Part shown: positions 53,172 to 62,277 of the stretch, piece after piece
Numbering within the stretch: position 1 is the stretch's first letter
Layout of the letters: each line of letters starts with the position of its first letter
Assembly (NCBI GenBank): GCA_031266875.1
Contig: JAISAE010000088.1
Coordinates: 1 to 64,000 of the forward strand
DNA length: 64,000 nucleotides
Direction of reading: 5' to 3'
From: Treponema sp.
GTDB taxonomy: Bacteria; Spirochaetota; Spirochaetia; Treponematales; Breznakiellaceae
Translations under genes and position numbers: made by a program
Notes under the pieces: generated by a model
What the model was told of the DNA's origin: nothing
Databases searched by the model: none
What the model saw: only the letters and a program-made list of their open reading frames with translations

Positions 53172-54009
53172 GGAGTTCTTTATTGATGTTGGCGTAGAGG
53201 CCTTTGGCATGTTCCAGCAGCGGGCTTGGTTTGTTTTTTGACGCTTTACCCAGACCAAATATCCTGGCGATGTTTATCTTTATGCTTGATAACTGATTCT
53301 CGCGCAATTCACTATTATTCTTGGAGCCATACTTATAAGTAAGCAAGCCCGTGAGGTAGATGATTCCTTCATAAGCATAGTTTTTGTCCGTATCCGGGCC
53401 GCAGCTTTTGAGTCCTGAAAGCAACTCGCTCTGGTTCTGCTCCCGTTCCAGGGCCTCGGTGTAGAAAAACTGCGCCTTACGTTTGAATAGCCCTGATAGC
53501 CAGTCGTAATGCTCACCCGGAAACTTATTGTGAAGTTCGTCAAGTAACCAGCTAGTACGCAAGGCCGCGATCCCCTGTTTGATGGTGGGCGAATATTCCT
53601 TAGGAAAGTAATCGTAACAACGGGTTACCAAGTATTGAGACGCCGCCCCGGACTTGAGGTCTCGCCCGTTGTGGAAATCAACATCAGGGAAGATGAGTTT
53701 AGTATCCGCCACCCGTTTTGCTGCATCCGCGACTCCCTTATTCTGCCTATCTTTAAGTTCCACGAAGTCCTTGTCCATCGCGGCATACCAACATTCTGGA
53801 CACACTGTGGCCTGATATACCAACGGATATACATCGCCATACTTCATTGACGGTTCGTAAAGCCGGTGCAGTTCGTCAGTAATGTTTCCGGCGATTAGCC
53901 GTCCACTTCCCGATAACAATTCTTCCCGGTGAAAAATTGTCGAACACAAGGGGCAGATGATTTTGTTCTTGGATAAGAAAGATACCTTCAGTTCCCGTTC
54001 TTCAGCCAT
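53158..54009 (-). CDS. DUF2225 family protein
   Basis: A 283-residue cytosolic protein with a treble-clef-like CPLCSTIFHREEL near the N-terminus and a second CPEC (about 85-90), so a zinc-binding domain is likely, followed by a helical part. DUF2225 is common in Firmicutes and spirochaetes and is of unknown function. The ATG at 54009 (MAEERELKVSFLSK) is preferred over the track start. Overlaps truA. Confidence 0.85.
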   Translation of the reverse strand: MAEERELKVSFLSKNKIICPLCSTIFHREELLSGSGRLIAGNITDELHRLYEPSMKYGDVYPLVYQATVCPECWYAAMDKDFVELKDRQNKGVADAAKRVADTKLIFPDVDFHNGRDLKSGAASQYLVTRCYDYFPKEYSPTIKQGIAALRTSWLLDELHNKFPGEHYDWLSGLFKRKAQFFYTEALEREQNQSELLSGLKSCGPDTDKNYAYEGIIYLTGLLTYKYGSKNNSELRENQLSSIKINIARIFGLGKASKNKPSPLLEHAKGLYANINKELHESD

Positions 54010-54096
54010 GCCCTTATTATCGGTCAGGAATCCCATACCTATATGCCAAGCAGTGCCAGACATCATGCCATGCGGCGCAAGACATATACCAAAAAC

Positions 54097-54182
54097 TCAG
54101 TGAGTTTTTAGTATAAACCACGTGAGTTTTTGGTACAAACTCCGTGAGTTTTACTCAAGAACTCACGGAGTTCTTTATTTTT
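54097..54182. repeat. Three 22-bp repeats leading into a hairpin with T-tract
   Basis: Units beginning TCAGTGAGTTTTTAG, CACGTGAGTTTTTGG and TCCGTGAGTTTTACT (22 bp each, at 54097, 54119, 54141) end in ACTCACGGAGTTC. The third unit and the tail form a stem ACTCCGTGAGTT/AACTCACGGAGT, with TTTATTTTTT on the plus-strand side. It lies between two minus-strand genes, so its role as a terminator is uncertain. Confidence 0.65.
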
Positions 54183-54313
54183 TAACTTTGCTTAGTTACT
54201 CATGTTACGCAGGAAATCCGCGAATGATACGAATGAACGCGATAGTTTTGACAGATGTCGCGGCTATTCGTGTTCACTCGCGCCTTTTGCGGCCAGCCTG
54301 CGCAGCTTGAGCG

Positions 54314-56662
54314 TTATTCGTAAATGTTCCGGCCTTGGGCGTCAGCAATGCCGGTCTTGCGCCAGAAATAGGTGTTGATCTGGTCACGCCACTCGCGGGC
54401 ATTAGCAAGCTGGCGTTCAAAGCGGGCAAGCACCGGCGAGTAGGTATGCTCATCAAGCCGGTCTTTGAGTCCCTTCCACATTTCAAGCATTTGTTTAACC
54501 TCGTCATAACCCTCGAAGTGAGTATTGTAGATGTTCTGGAGCAGGGTCTTGTTGTTTTTCATAACATAGTCATAGCGAAGCCGGTGGAAAAACAGGATGA
54601 GCTGTTCGGGGCAGGTCGCTGGATCGCCAAAGAACGCGGCATTTTCCGGCGCGTATTGCGTAACATAGCCTGTTCCTGAGCTGGTACGATCAATGCCAAT
54701 GGCAAAGCGGCCGGCGCGGTGGTAGGTTCCCCAGGGAGAAAACTCGTAGCCCTCAATGTTTGGGCCGTAATGCCCAGCCGGTGTTACCATGAAACAAACA
54801 CCAAAAGGCGCGTTGTACTTTTCATAGGCCGGGTAGGAACGGAGCAGAAGCTCAGACACCGTATCCGCGACGCCCGCATCCACAAAGGTGAGTGCGCTCC
54901 ATTCGCGGGCGATTAGCTCCGCGCTAAGACGTGGGTCCCAGCAGAGACGGCCATAACCGTACAGGTTTGCCTGCACCAATGGGTGGCCGGTCCAGTTATG
55001 GTCAAGGCCAACATTAGGAATCGCGCTAACGCCGGCAATCGTGCCAGCAATCAAAAGTTCCCGAAGCGTGGAGCCGCCTTGTACCGCGACACGGAGCGTG
55101 GGCGTTGAGTTGGGATTGTACTGCCTGATTAAGGGGCTGCCCGCGTCATTGGGAAGCCGGTTCCTCACGAGGTCAATCCGGTCCCGTACGTCATTCGCCT
55201 TGGCGTCAAGATCAGAGCCATAATCAAATGTAAGGGTAATCGTACTGCTTTCTTGGGAGGACACGGAACTAATGCTTGAAAGTCCACTCAGGTTTACCAG
55301 CTGCGATTCAAGAAGTTTAGTAACCGCATTCTCAACCGTTTCCGGCCCCACGCCCGCGTAGCTGGTAGTAACCGTAAGGATGGGCATATTGACTTCAGGA
55401 AACATAGTGGAACGTGTAGAACGCGGGTCATGGTGTGTATCAAAGTCAAGTATCTGCTCCCATTTATAAGGAAGATAACAAAGATCGATCTGCTGGCCGG
55501 TGTACTCCTGCGTTACCTGGAGTTCCAGCGTATAGCGGGTTTTGCTCAAAGCGCCGAAGAGCGGGCTGACTGGTTCCAGCACTTGGAAGTCATAGGGGCC
55601 GAACTTTACCTGAAGCAGAACATTATCAGCAAACTCGCCATCAAGCGGTTTGAACATATCGTAGGCTGCCCGCGCCCTATCAATAGACTGATCCCGCCAG
55701 TCTTGAACGCAGTTATACACAAAACAGCGCCATACCAGTTCTCCGCCGTGGGGAGCCAGCGCAGCGGCCACGGCGTTAGCGCCTTCCGCGTGATTACGGC
55801 CATAGTCAAAAGGCCCAGGCTCCATCTCAGAATCAGCCTTCACCACAAAACCGGCTAGGTCAGGGATGTAGCGGTAAATCAGGTCAGCGCGTTCTTTCCA
55901 CCAGTCAATAACACTCGCGTCAAGCGGATCGGCGGTAGGCAGCTTACCCAAGGTATAGGGCGCGCTGAACTTGGCGTTAAGCAGCAGTTTCACGCCAAAT
56001 GGCCGGAACAAGGCGGCAAGCCGCGCCACATCAGGCAGCATGGCCTCTGTGATGAGGAGTTCTCCGGGGCCAGGCCCAAAAATCCCGCCAATGGCAAGCC
56101 GGTTGATACCAATTGAAGCAAGCAGCCGCGCATAATCAATAACGCGCTGTTCGTCATAATCAACACGGCCATTCTTATAGAACAGCGACCTGCCCGCGTA
56201 ACCACGAATCACATCGCCGCTGATGGAGTCCCAGTGCGTGAGTGAACGGAACGGCGTCGCGGGCGCGTCAATAATCTCGGTTCCCACACTGATCTTGCCC
56301 AGCGCCAGCAAAGCGAGGAAACGGTATACTCCATAGAGTGCGCCGGTTTCATCCTGTCCCGCGATAATGATACGGGTGTCAGAGATCCTAATCACAAAGC
56401 CCTCAGTCTTTGTACACGGCAGTTCAAGCCCAAGCCGCTCGTTCAGCACGGGAATTGTCCCGATCAGCGTGCCGGCATCTTTGCCTTCAGCCGCCGCGCT
56501 TAAGACCGCGAAGTTTTTTGTCAAAAGCGCACTCAGTTCCGCCGCCGCGTTTTCCAGAATCAAACTCTGTTCCAGCAGACCAACGCTGCCCAGAAGCCGT
56601 GCGCACGGTACTTCGGCGCGGCGTTGAAACCAACAATCATATTCCTTTATGTTACAAATCAT
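54314..56662 (-). CDS. GH67 alpha-glucuronidase with an in-frame RND-efflux segment inserted
   Basis: Alpha-glucuronidase removes 4-O-methyl-glucuronic acid from xylan fragments. The GH67 signatures are present: VKADSEMEPGPFDYGRN (acid) and LLQVKFGPYDFQVLEP (the base pair), then GIAGV-like AGVSAIPNVGLDHNWTGHP and YGYGRLCWDP. Between residues about 437 and 546 of the track ORF lies an unrelated, in-frame block that looks like an AcrB/SwrC porter domain (see next entry). Without it, the protein would have about 670 residues, normal for the family. The ATG at 56662 follows GGAGGT. It diverges from the GNAT gene. Confidence 0.88.
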   Translation of the reverse strand: MICNIKEYDCWFQRRAEVPCARLLGSVGLLEQSLILENAAAELSALLTKNFAVLSAAAEGKDAGTLIGTIPVLNERLGLELPCTKTEGFVIRISDTRIIIAGQDETGALYGVYRFLALLALGKISVGTEIIDAPATPFRSLTHWDSISGDVIRGYAGRSLFYKNGRVDYDEQRVIDYARLLASIGINRLAIGGIFGPGPGELLITEAMLPDVARLAALFRPFGVKLLLNAKFSAPYTLGKLPTADPLDASVIDWWKERADLIYRYIPDLAGFVVKADSEMEPGPFDYGRNHAEGANAVAAALAPHGGELVWRCFVYNCVQDWRDQSIDRARAAYDMFKPLDGEFADNVLLQVKFGPYDFQVLEPVSPLFGALSKTRYTLELQVTQEYTGQQIDLCYLPYKWEQILDFDTHHDPRSTRSTMFPEVNMPILTVTTSYAGVGPETVENAVTKLLESQLVNLSGLSSISSVSSQESSTITLTFDYGSDLDAKANDVRDRIDLVRNRLPNDAGSPLIRQYNPNSTPTLRVAVQGGSTLRELLIAGTIAGVSAIPNVGLDHNWTGHPLVQANLYGYGRLCWDPRLSAELIAREWSALTFVDAGVADTVSELLLRSYPAYEKYNAPFGVCFMVTPAGHYGPNIEGYEFSPWGTYHRAGRFAIGIDRTSSGTGYVTQYAPENAAFFGDPATCPEQLILFFHRLRYDYVMKNNKTLLQNIYNTHFEGYDEVKQMLEMWKGLKDRLDEHTYSPVLARFERQLANAREWRDQINTYFWRKTGIADAQGRNIYE
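55076..55405 (-). other. RND transporter porter-domain fragment inserted in the alpha-glucuronidase gene
   Basis: The block runs from FPEVNMPILTVTTSYAGVG to PTLRVAVQG and contains TFDYGSDLDAKANDVRDRID and NRLPNDAGSPLI, all characteristic of RND pumps (AcrB/SwrC-type, PN1 subdomain). The GH67 sequence is broken off at DTHHDPRSTRST and resumes at GSTLRELLIAG. TCCAC is found at both junctions. Length about 330 bases, an exact multiple of three, so the reading frame is intact. No start, RBS or mobile-element end is seen. Confidence 0.82.
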
Positions 56663-56735
56663 TCTAACCTCCGTGAATAGCATAACGTAAAGTATGCGCG
56701 TTGCACATAACACAAGTTTGTTCTATTATTATGCC

Positions 56736-57161
56736 ATGATTAGGTTGATGACGATTGCGGACTATGAAGCGGTTTCCGGGCTTTGGCGTACCACAGCGGG
56801 TATGGGCTTACGGAGCCTTGATGACTCAAAAGCAGGCATTTGCGCGTTTCTGGAACGGAATCCGCGCACCTGCTTTGTCGCGGAATCCGCGCTTGCTATC
56901 ATAGGCGCTATCCTCTGCGGCAACGATGGCCGCCGCGCCTACATCTATCACACTGCCGTACACGCGGAACACCGGAACCACGGTATCGGCGCCGCCTTAG
57001 TCGCGGCGGTGGAGCAAAGTTTGCGGGACATAGGCATCAACAAAGTCGCGCTTGTGGCATATACCACAAACACAGTAGGTAACGCTTTCTGGGAACGCCT
57101 CGGCTACACTCTACGGCCTGACCTTATATACCGGAACAAGACGCTCGTGGATCAGCCCTGA
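56736..57161 (+). CDS. GNAT-family N-acetyltransferase
   Basis: A 141-residue acetyl-CoA-dependent acyltransferase: AVHAEHRNHGIGAALVAAVE (acetyl-CoA loop) and NTVGNAFWERLGYTLRPDLIYRNK. It is like YpeA/RimI-type members; the substrate is unknown. Start at 56736 (MIRLMTIADYE) rather than 56694. The 73 bases to the divergent GH67 gene may carry both promoters. Confidence 0.9.
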   Translation: MIRLMTIADYEAVSGLWRTTAGMGLRSLDDSKAGICAFLERNPRTCFVAESALAIIGAILCGNDGRRAYIYHTAVHAEHRNHGIGAALVAAVEQSLRDIGINKVALVAYTTNTVGNAFWERLGYTLRPDLIYRNKTLVDQP

Positions 57162-57250
57162 CTGCCGCGCTGTTCTAGGACAGTCGCCATCCAGCCCTTA
57201 TAGCTGGGATAAATTTAGACACCTCTGACACCTATCGCACAGGTTCAACC

Positions 57251-57503
57251 GTAAGGAATTGAGGTCAATTCCAGTAAGGAATGAGAGTCAATTCTAGGAA
57301 GGAATGAGAGCTAATTCTAGGAAGGAATTGAGGTCAATTCCAGTAAGGAATGAGAGTCAATTCCAGTAAGGAATGAGAGTCAATTCTAGGAAGGAATGAG
57401 AGCTAATTCTAGGAAGGAATTGAGGTCAATTCCAGTAAGGAATGAGAGCTAATTCTAGGAAGGAATTGAGGTCAATTCCAGTAAGGAATGAGAGCTAATT
57501 CTA
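57251..57503. repeat. 23-bp tandem array, 11 units
   Basis: Eleven contiguous 23-bp units of three types, e.g. GTAAGGAATGAGAGTCAATTC and GGAAGGAATTGAGGTCAATT. The palindromic type GGAATTGAGGTCAATTCC can fold on itself. It is flanked by GACACCTCTGACACC-like words related to the 8.2 and 12.5 kb arrays. The stretches 57162-57250 and 57504-57649 show no gene. Confidence 0.9.
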
Positions 57504-57649
57504 GGATGTTCCTTTGCCCCTCAGCTTACTGTCCTCGCCCATAACCACAGCTTCCCCACCTGACACCTCTAACACCTCCAGCGGGGTTCAAGCTAGTGCC
57601 AGACATCATTGCTTGATTCAGCAATAGTTACATTGGCAACGCTTCGTAA

Positions 57650-57955
57650 ATGTTCAATAATACAGATATGGCAGATTGTATTCATGTTTCTGGTAATCTT
57701 GTATATCTCAACATTAAGGCGCTGCCCGGAGCGTCGCGTTCCCAGATACTCGGCGTGAAGGATGGCCGGCTCCGCGTCAAAGTCGCGGCGGCGCCGGAAG
57801 ATGGCAAGGCCAATGCTGAACTATGCGCGTTTCTGGCAAAAACGCTCGGCTGTCCCAAAAAAGATGTGAGCCTGCACGCCGGCGAAAAGTCGCGGCTCAA
57901 AACCGTACGTCTTCCCCTAAGCATACAGGAACAATTAGAACACGTTTGTTGTTAA
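57650..57955 (+). CDS. DUF167 (YggU) family protein
   Basis: A 101-residue protein: KALPGASRSQILGVKDGRLR followed by APEDGKANAELCAFLAKTLG, the defining DUF167 blocks. Function unknown in bacteria, although often linked to yggT in other genomes (here yggT is at 7.5 kb). Start uncertain: ATG 57650 or 57668. Confidence 0.88.
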   Translation: MFNNTDMADCIHVSGNLVYLNIKALPGASRSQILGVKDGRLRVKVAAAPEDGKANAELCAFLAKTLGCPKKDVSLHAGEKSRLKTVRLPLSIQEQLEHVCC

Positions 57956-58011
57956 GGTAATACGAATGGTGGCTGTGTGATACTTCGCTACTCTTTGAAC
58001 AATTCAAAATT

Positions 58012-58068
58012 TTCCACGCGGAGCTGCGGAGAGGAATTTGTTCTTCCTCTCTGCGTCTCCGCGTGGAA
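58012..58068. terminator. Long bidirectional hairpin between convergent genes
   Basis: TTCCACGCGGAG (58012-58023) pairs with CTCCGCGTGGAA (58057-58068), and inner GAGAGGAA pairs with TTCCTCTC. The stem is at least 20 bp with an internal bulge and serves the converging DUF167 and htrA genes. Confidence 0.75.
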
Positions 58069-58079
58069 GGCATCAACGC

Positions 58080-59573
58080 TTAACGTTTGAACCTCATTGT
58101 TTCCATAGTCGAAGAGTTGCGGATGATGTCAAACCAGAGTTCCTTGTCGGTTTTGTCCCGAAGAACTTGATAGAACGAGGCGAGGTCTTTAACGGGCTGG
58201 CCATTGACGCCGGTGATCAGGTCGCCGCGTAGCAGACCGATGACGGCTGCCGGAGATTCGACATATACCTGGTACACATAAACGCCCTGGTCGTTCTGGT
58301 CAAGTTTAAGACTGCTACGACGGGCTTCGGTGAGCGGAACTGCATACACGCCCGGCCAGAGGTTCTTGCTGTCGGCAGCCGCAGCGTCGGTTCGCTCCTC
58401 AATACGCACTGTGAAGTCTTGGGACACTCCGTCGCGTATAATCGTGAAGGTTGCCTGCTCCCCGGGCTTAAGATCGCCAACGAGTAAGCTTACCTGACTT
58501 GAGCCACGCGCTTCTTTACCATTCACATGGGTAATAAAGTCTCCGGGTTTGATGCCGCTCTTGTCAGCGGGCGAGCCGATGAAGACCTCTGCCGCCAGTC
58601 CGCCGCGCTTGCCGTCGAGCTTCAGCGCCTGAGTTATGTCGCGGTCAGGCTCAGTGAGAGAAACCCCCAGCCAGCCGTAACTGATCGTGCCGGTATTGAT
58701 GAATTCGTCTATGGAGCGCTTGGTGTTATTGATAGGAATGGCGAACCCAATGCCAATAGACCCGCTGTTGTTACTATTACTGGCGATCCATGTATTGATC
58801 CCGATGACTTCGCCCCTGATATTCACGAGCGGACCACCTGAATTCCCCTGATTGATGGAAGCGTCGGTCTGGATAAAGTCATTGATGTTGTTTGTCGGCC
58901 CATCGGTGCGCCCCACCGCACTGATAATACCCATCGTAACTGAGGACATGAAACTGAGCGGGTTGCCCACCGCGATAGCCCAGTCTCCAACCTTCACCGC
59001 GTCTGAGTTGCCCAGTACCGCCAGCGGATAACTGTCGCTGCTCTTGAAGGAAACCATGGCCAGGTCTTTGCGTTCATCCGTGCCGACCAGCGTTGCCGAA
59101 GATTCCTTACCGTCATTGGTCTTTACAGTAATCTCGGTAACGTCTTCCACCACATGGTAGTTGGTTAATACATAGTAGGTGTCCCGATCCTTACGGACTA
59201 TGATGCCGGAACCCAGCCCTTGCGAGCGATACTCGTTCTGTCCCTGGTTATCCTGCGGGCCAAAGAAGAACTCCCACGGGATGCCGTTGTAGTTCTGGCT
59301 CTGCCGCTGAACCACAGATACCGTGTCAATCTCGACCACTGAGGGAACTACCTTTGAGGATACGGTTTGGATCGTGGTCTGGAGGCTTTCCGCCACGGCC
59401 AGAGCGCTTTCAGGAATCATCACCTGATTCTGCTCCGCCTGAACGACCTTTCCCAGCTTTGCCATTGGGCCGAAAAACGAAAAACAGGCGAGCGCGAAAC
59501 CGAAAATCGCTCCCACCAGCACTAAGTTGAAGAATAAAAAGCTCTTCGAGGACAATTTCTTTAAAAGATTCAT
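58080..59573 (-). CDS. htrA: HtrA/DegP-type serine protease
   Basis: Periplasmic protease/chaperone. The 497-residue protein has an N-terminal membrane anchor (FLFFNLVLVGAIFGFALAC), the catalytic triad His140 (TNYHVVED), Asp170 (DERKDLAMV) and Ser245 (NQGNSGGPL), and two PDZ domains (about 300-390 and 415-495). The start follows GGAG. An inverted repeat 29-55 bases upstream may bind a regulator. Confidence 0.94.
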   Translation of the reverse strand: MNLLKKLSSKSFLFFNLVLVGAIFGFALACFSFFGPMAKLGKVVQAEQNQVMIPESALAVAESLQTTIQTVSSKVVPSVVEIDTVSVVQRQSQNYNGIPWEFFFGPQDNQGQNEYRSQGLGSGIIVRKDRDTYYVLTNYHVVEDVTEITVKTNDGKESSATLVGTDERKDLAMVSFKSSDSYPLAVLGNSDAVKVGDWAIAVGNPLSFMSSVTMGIISAVGRTDGPTNNINDFIQTDASINQGNSGGPLVNIRGEVIGINTWIASNSNNSGSIGIGFAIPINNTKRSIDEFINTGTISYGWLGVSLTEPDRDITQALKLDGKRGGLAAEVFIGSPADKSGIKPGDFITHVNGKEARGSSQVSLLVGDLKPGEQATFTIIRDGVSQDFTVRIEERTDAAAADSKNLWPGVYAVPLTEARRSSLKLDQNDQGVYVYQVYVESPAAVIGLLRGDLITGVNGQPVKDLASFYQVLRDKTDKELWFDIIRNSSTMETMRFKR

Positions 59574-59601
59574 AGCATACGCTCCTTCTTATGAGAAAAA
59601 T

Positions 59602-59628
59602 TGAAACACTTAATGATGAAGTGTTTCA
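59602..59628 (-). promoter_or_regulatory. Inverted repeat upstream of htrA
   Basis: TGAAACACTT and AAGTGTTTCA (10-bp arms, 7-base centre) lie just before the htrA ribosome site, in what would be the 5' leader or promoter. A TTGACT is at 59641-59636 on the minus strand but no good -10 box is seen. It is not the CIRCE element. Candidate stress-response operator. Confidence 0.5.
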
Positions 59629-59780
59629 GTAGCTAGTCAAATTTGTTACACAACCTGTTTTGAACCGCGATTTATTCAGATTTTTGCGCTTTTTAACTAA
59701 GCTATACCTATAATAATAAAAATTTTTCCGAATAGTTACAGGTGTATACGCAGAATTCTGTTTTTGGGAACCAATTTTTA

Positions 59781-60545
59781 TCACGGGTCAAGCCTTTCGG
59801 TGAGTATCTCTGTCTGTCCGTCAAAGATCGCCACAGTGTGTTCCCAGTGCGCGGAAACCTGCTCGTCGGCGGTAACAACTGTCCAGTCGTCGTCCAGTAA
59901 CCTTATGTTGGCCTTGCCCATGTTGATCATGGGTTCGATGGCGATCACGAGGCCGTTGTTCATGCGGGGGTTTGGCCCGTGCGGGTAGTTGGAGACCTGC
60001 GGGTCCTCATGAAGACTCAGGCCAACCCCGTGGCCGCAGTATTCACGCACTACTCCGTAACCGTGGGCCAGCGCGTGTCCCTCCACAGCCCGCGCAATTT
60101 GGAGAAGCCGATCGCCAGCCTTCACTGCCTCAATGCCTTTGTACAGACACTCTCGCGTAACCACATTGAGCTGGTGAACTGCGCTGCTCACCTTGCCCGC
60201 CTCGATGCTGATAGCCTGATCGCTGATATACCCGTCCAGATCAATACCGCAGTCCAGCGAAACGAGGTCGCCTTCCCGAATACGGCGCTTGGACGGGATG
60301 CCGTGAATCACCTCGTTGTTGATGGAGATGCAGATAGCGGCTGGGAAGGGGTTTTTCTTGTGGCCGTAGCCCAGAAACACGGGTTTGCCACCTGCCTTCT
60401 TGATCCAGTTCTGCGTCCAGCGGTCGATTTCAAGGGTTTCAACACCCGGCTTCACCAGAGGAATCAGTTCCCGGTACATGGCGCTCAACATACGACACGA
60501 TAAGCGGATACCTTCAATTTGTTTTGCGTTTTTTAAACGAATCAT
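59781..60545 (-). CDS. map: Methionine aminopeptidase, type I
   Basis: Removes the initiator methionine. The 254-residue enzyme has the metal ligands in SLDCGIDLDGYISDQA, CGHGVG and the late IAIEPM and HWEHTVAI segments. Length is normal. It follows the dnaJ-like gene by 30 bases. Confidence 0.95.
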   Translation of the reverse strand: MIRLKNAKQIEGIRLSCRMLSAMYRELIPLVKPGVETLEIDRWTQNWIKKAGGKPVFLGYGHKKNPFPAAICISINNEVIHGIPSKRRIREGDLVSLDCGIDLDGYISDQAISIEAGKVSSAVHQLNVVTRECLYKGIEAVKAGDRLLQIARAVEGHALAHGYGVVREYCGHGVGLSLHEDPQVSNYPHGPNPRMNNGLVIAIEPMINMGKANIRLLDDDWTVVTADEQVSAHWEHTVAIFDGQTEILTERLDP

Positions 60546-60575
60546 GATATGCCCTTATACCTTGTTTTCCGTATC

Positions 60576-61349
60576 TCAGACTTGCAGCTTGCGCCGGAGT
60601 CGCGCTGTATTGGGGAGACGGGGATCGCGCCGCAGGGCTTCCTGAAATATGCCCTGGGCTGACTTGAGTTCACCCAACTTAACAAGGCTTTCCGCCATGG
60701 AACGGAGCCAGCGGGCCTCGTCATGCGAGGAAAATCCCAGGTCAAGCAGGCTTTCCATACAGAGGATATACGTTTTCTCGTCCAGCGATGATTTGAGCCG
60801 CAGACGAACCAGCTCCTTCAAAACCGCCTCCACCTCAATAATGAAGTGCCGGAAGTATGGCCGGCGGCGCTCCTCCCGTACAATGTCCACTAGAAGCATG
60901 AACGCCTCGTAGTAACACTGTCGTTTTTCCAGTTCCTCAGCCAGCAGAAAAGTACAGTCCATCCAGTCTTCCTGATCCAGATACTTTTGCAGAGGGAAAC
61001 CCAGACCGCCCTGTCTCCGCCATATCTCCAGGGCGCGTTCCTCCTCAAGGTGCATAAGGTCGAAGATCACGAGTTTAGCCTGACTTGCCGGATCATCGTG
61101 TTCCTGCAAGAAAGCCCGGTAATCGAAATCCCCCTTCTTAAAGATACGGTTAAAGGCGCGGTCGTATTCGTGGCGCCGGTCTGGATTGGAGAGCACTTCA
61201 TAAGCGATGAGTAGCCGCCGCATTTCGCCTGTGGCGGCGTTACCGGCAATGTCGGGATGCAACTGCTTTGCCCGCTCACGAAAGGCTTTTTTTATCTCAC
61301 GCAGGGAGGAAGTCTCGTTGATGCCGAGAAGCCGGTAATAGTTTTCCAC
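60576..61349 (-). CDS. DnaJ-domain protein
   Basis: A 257-residue protein with an N-terminal J domain (YYRLLGINETSSLREIKKAF, then LHPDIAG: HPD is the DnaK-contact motif) and a helical C-terminal part with TPR-like character (LGELKSAQGIFQEALRRDP). No zinc or Gly/Phe regions, so not DnaJ proper. Lies upstream of map in the same direction. Confidence 0.88.
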   Translation of the reverse strand: MENYYRLLGINETSSLREIKKAFRERAKQLHPDIAGNAATGEMRRLLIAYEVLSNPDRRHEYDRAFNRIFKKGDFDYRAFLQEHDDPASQAKLVIFDLMHLEEERALEIWRRQGGLGFPLQKYLDQEDWMDCTFLLAEELEKRQCYYEAFMLLVDIVREERRRPYFRHFIIEVEAVLKELVRLRLKSSLDEKTYILCMESLLDLGFSSHDEARWLRSMAESLVKLGELKSAQGIFQEALRRDPRLPNTARLRRKLQV

Positions 61350-61361
61350 AATGCCGGCGCG

Positions 61362-61769
61362 TTAGGCCCCGATACGCTTACCCAGCGCCTCAGACTGGGT
61401 TGCCGAGAGAATGATATCGCTCCAGTTGACCATCATGCCTTCTTTTTCCATGGTCTTCATCAGGTTAGAAAAGGCCCTGCCGGTGAAGGGGCCGGTTTTC
61501 TTGAGAAAGGCCGCGCTCTTCTTGCCTGAGAGCCCGCTCCCTGTGGCAAGTATCTTCGGCAAAGCCTCCGGCATCTTTCCACCGAACAGGGATATGGACT
61601 CGGCGCATACCACAATGTATTCATAGCCCGGCAGACGAAACCCGTCCTCAGTCCATGCATCAATCACGTCAACGCGATGCCCCATAGCTTCCATGCCTTT
61701 TTGCAAGGCTTTTACATAATCGGGAATCCCTGTTTTCCGCGCTGTAGCACTCACAATCGCTATTCTCAT
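61362..61769 (-). CDS. Flavodoxin-like protein
   Basis: A 135-residue protein of flavodoxin-like fold (MRIAIVSATARKTGI; VVCAESISLFGGKMPEAL), shorter than true flavodoxins and with a degenerate phosphate loop. It may bind FMN weakly or have another function. Located 13 bases upstream of the DnaJ-domain gene and likely co-transcribed. Confidence 0.7.
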   Translation of the reverse strand: MRIAIVSATARKTGIPDYVKALQKGMEAMGHRVDVIDAWTEDGFRLPGYEYIVVCAESISLFGGKMPEALPKILATGSGLSGKKSAAFLKKTGPFTGRAFSNLMKTMEKEGMMVNWSDIILSATQSEALGKRIGA

Positions 61770-61787
61770 TCCATGCCTCTTCTCTGT

Positions 61788-62273
61788 TCAGGCGTGCCTA
61801 AAAATTTGATCAATGTTTGGTTCTTTGACCACCAATACCGAACACTTGGCGTTATTCATAATCTCCCGATGGGAGTGAGAAATGATGTCCCGGGCGCTCC
61901 GGTCTTTCTCCCATCCGCCCAAGATGATGAGATCAGCTTTTTTTTCGTCCGCCAGTGTCAGAATTTCCGTATACACTGCGCCACTGCGTATTTCCCGTTC
62001 GATCTTGACACCCTTAGTACGCGCCAACTCTTCGGCAAAGACGAGATATCGCTCACCATTAGCCTTGAGGCTGTTGGCATACTCATTACCCTCGTCCTGG
62101 ATGAAGATTTTGCTTAGGGTAAGTTGCCGGATCGTGGCGATATCAACAACATACACAGCGGTAAGACGACAACGGTACGTTTTAGCCATGACAATGGCAT
62201 ACTTCGCCGCCAGTACAGAAGCGTCGGAACCAGTAACTGCGACAACAATGTTAGAAAACAATGGTTTGATCAT
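61788..62273 (-). CDS. Universal stress protein (UspA family)
   Basis: A 161-residue single-domain Usp: VAVTGSDASVLAAKYAI at the N-terminus and the nucleotide-binding pattern LIILGGWEKDRSARDIISHSH followed by CSVLVV. It separates the V-ATPase cluster from the flavodoxin-like gene and is probably on the same transcript. Confidence 0.88.
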   Translation of the reverse strand: MIKPLFSNIVVAVTGSDASVLAAKYAIVMAKTYRCRLTAVYVVDIATIRQLTLSKIFIQDEGNEYANSLKANGERYLVFAEELARTKGVKIEREIRSGAVYTEILTLADEKKADLIILGGWEKDRSARDIISHSHREIMNNAKCSVLVVKEPNIDQIFRHA

Positions 62274-62277
62274 AGCT

